The notes below the pieces were generated by a model. It did no database searches. It was not told the DNA's origin and was given only the letters and a program-made list of their open reading frames with translations. A program made the position numbers and the translations under genes. Below, piece after piece: positions 63,111 through 64,000 of a DNA stretch of 64,000 nt. The stretch covers positions 2,666,001 to 2,730,000 of the forward strand of contig JAWIIG010000039.1 in assembly GCA_033557465.1 (NCBI GenBank). The letters run 5' to 3'. The DNA is from Ichthyophis bannanicus. Taxonomy: Eukaryota; Chordata; Amphibia; Gymnophiona; Ichthyophiidae. Every line of letters starts with the position of its first letter. The stretch's first letter is position 1.

Positions 63111-63397
63111 TGCTGACCTTTCCTGACAAGCTGACCTGCAGAACATCCCTGCTGAGAATAAGCAGGATAATAATTTTTCTTTTTAGAAAAGAATGGCTTC
63201 TTGAAAGATTTCTTTCTTGCAGGATAAGCTGTGGACTTGGATCTATCCAAGGTGGAGTTGTCAGCATCCAACTCATTGGCCTTTTCTTGCCAATCTTTAC
63301 CAAACAGGTTCTCAACAGTACAAGGAATATTTCCCAGTCTGTCTTGTACCCAGAGCTCCAGATCAGATGCCTGGAGTCAAGCAATTCTACGTGCACC
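63053..63397 (-). pseudogene. DIRS-d gag C-terminus
   Basis: YPAYSQQGCSAGQLVRKGQQ, KKSFKKPFFSKKKNY, and on the right CTGENLFGKDWQ-type sequence with stops (TVENLFGKDWQEKAN). It overlaps the RT start as in the other copies. It stops at GTGCACC, where the hAT-like terminus begins. Confidence 0.8.
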
Positions 63398-64000
63398 CAG
63401 GGGCGGCCCAAGGGGGGTGCGGGGCCATGTGCAGAGACTCGGTGCGGGGCCTCATTTGCATAAGGTGCCTCATTTGCATAAATATTTGCATAATGTTACC
63501 CTACACTAACTTTTAGTAAACATGCCTCTTAATGAGTATATGGATAAAGAAAGACTAAAAGGTTTCTACATTACTATAATCCAGTACCAACCGCCAGGCA
63601 CATTAGGAACTACTACAAACACTGCCCATTTAGAACCCATAGCAAACCAGCCGTATCCTAACAGCACTACCAGGACTCACAAAGCACCATACCTTATCAA
63701 AAGGCAACACTGCAAATATTAAACCAATACATTTCAGAGAACAACAATACATGACCTACTGGGGAAAGAACAAGTGGCAATGTCAAATAGGAATTATATA
63801 AACAGAATACCTCAGCTCAGTTACACATGCAGAACATAGACCATCACCAAACAAGGAATCACAATTTAGAAACAGGAAGACAATAATTAAACTGGGAACC
63901 CCAAAAGCCAAACTTGGAATATACAACAACACTGTAGAAATAAAACTATAAATTAATTTCCTCTTGTACTAAACAAAGCGCAAAAATTAATGATGCACAT
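63398..64000 (+). mobile_element. hAT-like transposon terminus, continuing past the window
   Basis: CAGGGGCGGCCCAAGG is a typical vertebrate hAT terminal inverted repeat and starts exactly where the DIRS-d gag stops matching DIRS-b. An 8-bp target (CGTGCACC, 63390-63397) would be expected to repeat at the far end, which is outside the window. Three TTTGCATAA units occur at 63460-63492. The rest to 64000 is A-rich with no transposase frame, so it could be a non-autonomous element or carry its own inserts. Confidence 0.6.

Larger units (their letters stand above)
44503..63397 (-). mobile_element. DIRS-d: DIRS1-like element holding at least six later insertions
   Basis: Pieces of one element in consistent order: 3' terminus 44503-44858; ICR remainder and recombinase C-terminus 49941-50377; recombinase 51351-51672 and 57638-58235; methyltransferase-like and RNase H 58398-58446 and 61439-62097; RT 62273-63110; gag C-terminus to 63397. 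The inserts are DIRS-e, CR1-B, DIRS-c, a SINE/L2 tail, CR1-A and an L2 tail. A hAT-like end cuts it on the right. Each junction is supported by sequence that is continuous in another DIRS copy. Confidence 0.87.

Overview
This is vertebrate nuclear DNA made almost entirely of layered retroelements around one recognisable host exon. The host exon (3112-3313, minus strand) matches ILVBL/HACL2, a ThDP-dependent lyase, and has usable splice sites. The mixture of DIRS1-like tyrosine-recombinase retrotransposons, CR1, L2-like, L1, RTE/BovB-like and possible R4-like LINEs, tRNA-headed SINEs, LTRs and a hAT-like end fits a TE-rich amphibian such as a caecilian. The species is inference; 'vertebrate' is secure.

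Layout. 1-4.4 kb: simple repeats, SINEs, a DIRS-gag zinc-finger relic and the ILVBL exon. 4.4-8.2 kb: an AT-rich repeat family carrying a solo LTR (4601-5262, TSD AAAT), then a CR1-B ORF1 split by a CR1-A copy. 8.2-18.5 kb: DIRS-a, whose centre is replaced by L2-like pieces, an ORF-bearing LTR (11056-12544, TSD AACT) and CR1-B. 18.5-24 kb: an R4-like relic and a decayed L1. 24.6-30.7 kb: a nearly full CR1-B (minus) whose ORF2 is split by a second ORF-bearing LTR (27895-29455, TSD GGTT). 30.7-33 kb: the AT-rich family again. 33.1-41.6 kb: DIRS-f (plus), split by CR1-A, in turn holding DIRS-b. 41.6-44.5 kb: L2-like and CR1-B. 44.5-63.4 kb: DIRS-d, containing DIRS-e, CR1-B, DIRS-c, a SINE tail, CR1-A and an L2 tail, and cut at its right by a hAT-like terminus running off the window.

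DIRS-c (51673-57637) is the best preserved element: an open 460-codon tyrosine recombinase, a RT-RNase H-methyltransferase-like frame with one nonsense codon, and a gag frame interrupted by one SINE. Its ends are inverted repeats, and an internal region reproduces the sequence obtained by joining the two ends in a circle. DIRS-c and DIRS-e both sit in other DIRS DNA with no target duplication.

The most unusual observation is a pair of roughly 1.5-kb solo-LTR-like units, each with TG...CA ends and a 4-bp duplication. Both carry a homologous reading frame open from the first LTR base (about 284 and 323 codons) with no ATG near its start. This suggests the 3' part of a retroviral accessory or structural gene reading into the U3 region.
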